DNA of 6,024 nucleotides from positions 1 to 6,024 of the forward strand of contig CAKUKM010000067.1 in the NCBI GenBank assembly GCA_934663595.1, given 5' to 3'. Made by a program: the position numbers and the translations under genes. How positions within the stretch are numbered: the stretch's first letter is position 1; every line of letters begins with the position of its first letter. Positions 5,589 to 6,024 of this stretch are shown here, one piece after another. This DNA comes from an uncultured Clostridia bacterium. Lineage in GTDB: Bacteria; Bacillota; Clostridia; Christensenellales; Aristaeellaceae. The notes beneath the pieces are model-generated. The model made no database searches. It worked only from the letters and a program-made list of their open reading frames with translations, and had not been told where the DNA came from.

Positions 5589-6024
5589 ATGGAGAAATCA
5601 CAGCATCGGCATGATATCAGCGACAAAGCGTGGGCCATTTTAGAGCCAATGCTGCCGGGACAGCGAGGGCAATGGGGCGGCATCGCGGAGGACAACCGCA
5701 GATTTATCAACGGAGTGTTCTGGATTCTTCGCACCGGAGCGCCATGGCGTGATCTGCCGCCAGACTACGGAAAATGGGGATCCGTTCATCAACGGTTTCG
5801 TCGATGGCGGGATAAAGGCATATGGGAGAAGATTCTCGAAGCATTGATAGACGATCCGGATTACGAATGGCTTATGATCGATGCGAGCCATTGCAAGGTT
5901 CATCCTCACGCCGCCGGAGCAAAGGGCGGCAATCAGGATATGAGCCGTACAAAAGGGGGCTCAACACCAAGATTCACCTTGCCGTGGATTCGTCTGGTAT
6001 GCCGGTCAGAGCGATTGTCACAGA
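5589..6024 (+). CDS. IS5-family transposase (frame-shifted orfA/orfB), 3' end outside window
   Basis: The ATG at 5589 is preceded by AGAGG at 5576-5580, 8 nt upstream. Residues about 11-90 form a DUF4096-type N-terminal domain with ISDKAWAILEPMLPG (10-24), DNRRFINGVFWILRTGAPWRDLP (35-57) and VHQRFRRWRDKGIWEKIL (66-83). The catalytic DDE_Tnp_1 domain starts at LMIDASHCKVHPHA, where Asp98 is the first DDE residue, followed by AGAKGGNQDMSRTKGG (109-124). Beyond that, the original frame gives atypical residues although it stays open to the edge. The -1 frame from 5960 gives LNTKIHLAVDSSGMPVRAIVT, the normal family continuation. The enzyme is thus made as a fusion by -1 frameshifting, or the copy has a one-base defect; the family norm favours frameshifting. 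It cuts and joins DNA at the element's ends. The remaining catalytic residues lie outside the window. Confidence 0.9.
   Translation, partial: MEKSQHRHDISDKAWAILEPMLPGQRGQWGGIAEDNRRFINGVFWILRTGAPWRDLPPDYGKWGSVHQRFRRWRDKGIWEKILEALIDDPDYEWLMIDASHCKVHPHAAGAKGGNQDMSRTKGGSTPRFTLPWIRLVCRSERLSQ
5951..5960 (+). other. Probable -1 ribosomal frameshift site in the transposase
   Basis: The run AAAAGGGGGC (5951-5960) is where the protein similarity passes from the ATG-5589 frame (codons AAA GGG GGC) to the -1 frame (CTC AAC ACC AAG from 5960). Homopolymer runs of A and G allow tRNA slippage by one base. It is not a perfect X XXY YYZ heptamer, and a downstream stimulatory structure was not identified. Confidence 0.6.

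Larger units (their letters stand above)
5529..6024 (+). mobile_element. IS5-family insertion sequence, left part (continues past the window)
   Basis: The element comprises an outward edge, an internal promoter and the first part of a transposase split over two frames, the usual layout of IS5-family members with orfA/orfB. The left boundary is an estimate: the stretch GGTTGCGTCTACACGAGCC (5529-5547) just before the -10 box is the likely left terminal inverted repeat, and TTA at 5526-5528 could be target-site duplication. The right end is outside the window, so neither the inverted repeat nor the duplication can be confirmed. The element inserted downstream of the operon terminator and disrupts no recognisable gene in this window. 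Confidence 0.75.

Overview
The window looks like a carbohydrate-utilisation locus from a moderately GC-rich Gram-positive bacterium, most plausibly a gut or plant-polymer-degrading member of the Clostridia. This is inference from gene content (a YesM-type two-component kinase next to a GH51 glycosidase), strong AGGAGG-type ribosome binding sites, consensus sigma-A promoters and GC-rich coding next to AT-rich spacers. No taxonomic marker gene is present.

Layout. Positions 1-104 (minus) are the first 34 codons of a GH51 alpha-L-arabinofuranosidase that runs off the left edge. Positions 105-299 are a divergent control region with one good promoter facing each way and several ATTGC/GCAAT motifs. 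On the plus strand follow a membrane sensor histidine kinase of the YesM/LytS class (300-2099), an FGGY-family sugar kinase 16 nt later (2116-3576), and an L-fucose/L-arabinose isomerase-family protein (3686-5098) after a 109-nt gap that may hold its own weak promoter. A textbook intrinsic terminator at 5205-5245 closes the unit.

From 5099 to about 5528 there is no credible gene. Besides the terminator, this stretch holds a strand-asymmetric hairpin and an imperfect repeat with a period of exactly 90 bp, decorated with several GC-rich hairpins. From about 5529 to the right edge is the left part of an IS5-family insertion sequence, with its own promoter and a transposase whose reading frame must shift by -1 near 5951-5960.

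How the parts may work together (inference). The GH51 enzyme would release L-arabinose from arabinan, arabinoxylan or related glycosides. The isomerase would convert the aldose to a ketose and the FGGY kinase would phosphorylate it. The sensor kinase would report an extracellular ligand to a response regulator that is not encoded next to it here. Neither metabolic enzyme is the usual AraA or AraB, so the locus is either an alternative arabinose route or serves another sugar released with arabinose. I see no wholly new system. The points most worth checking are the non-standard isomerase/kinase pair, the sensor kinase without a partner, the motif cluster in the divergent promoter region, and the 90-bp hairpin repeats beside the IS.
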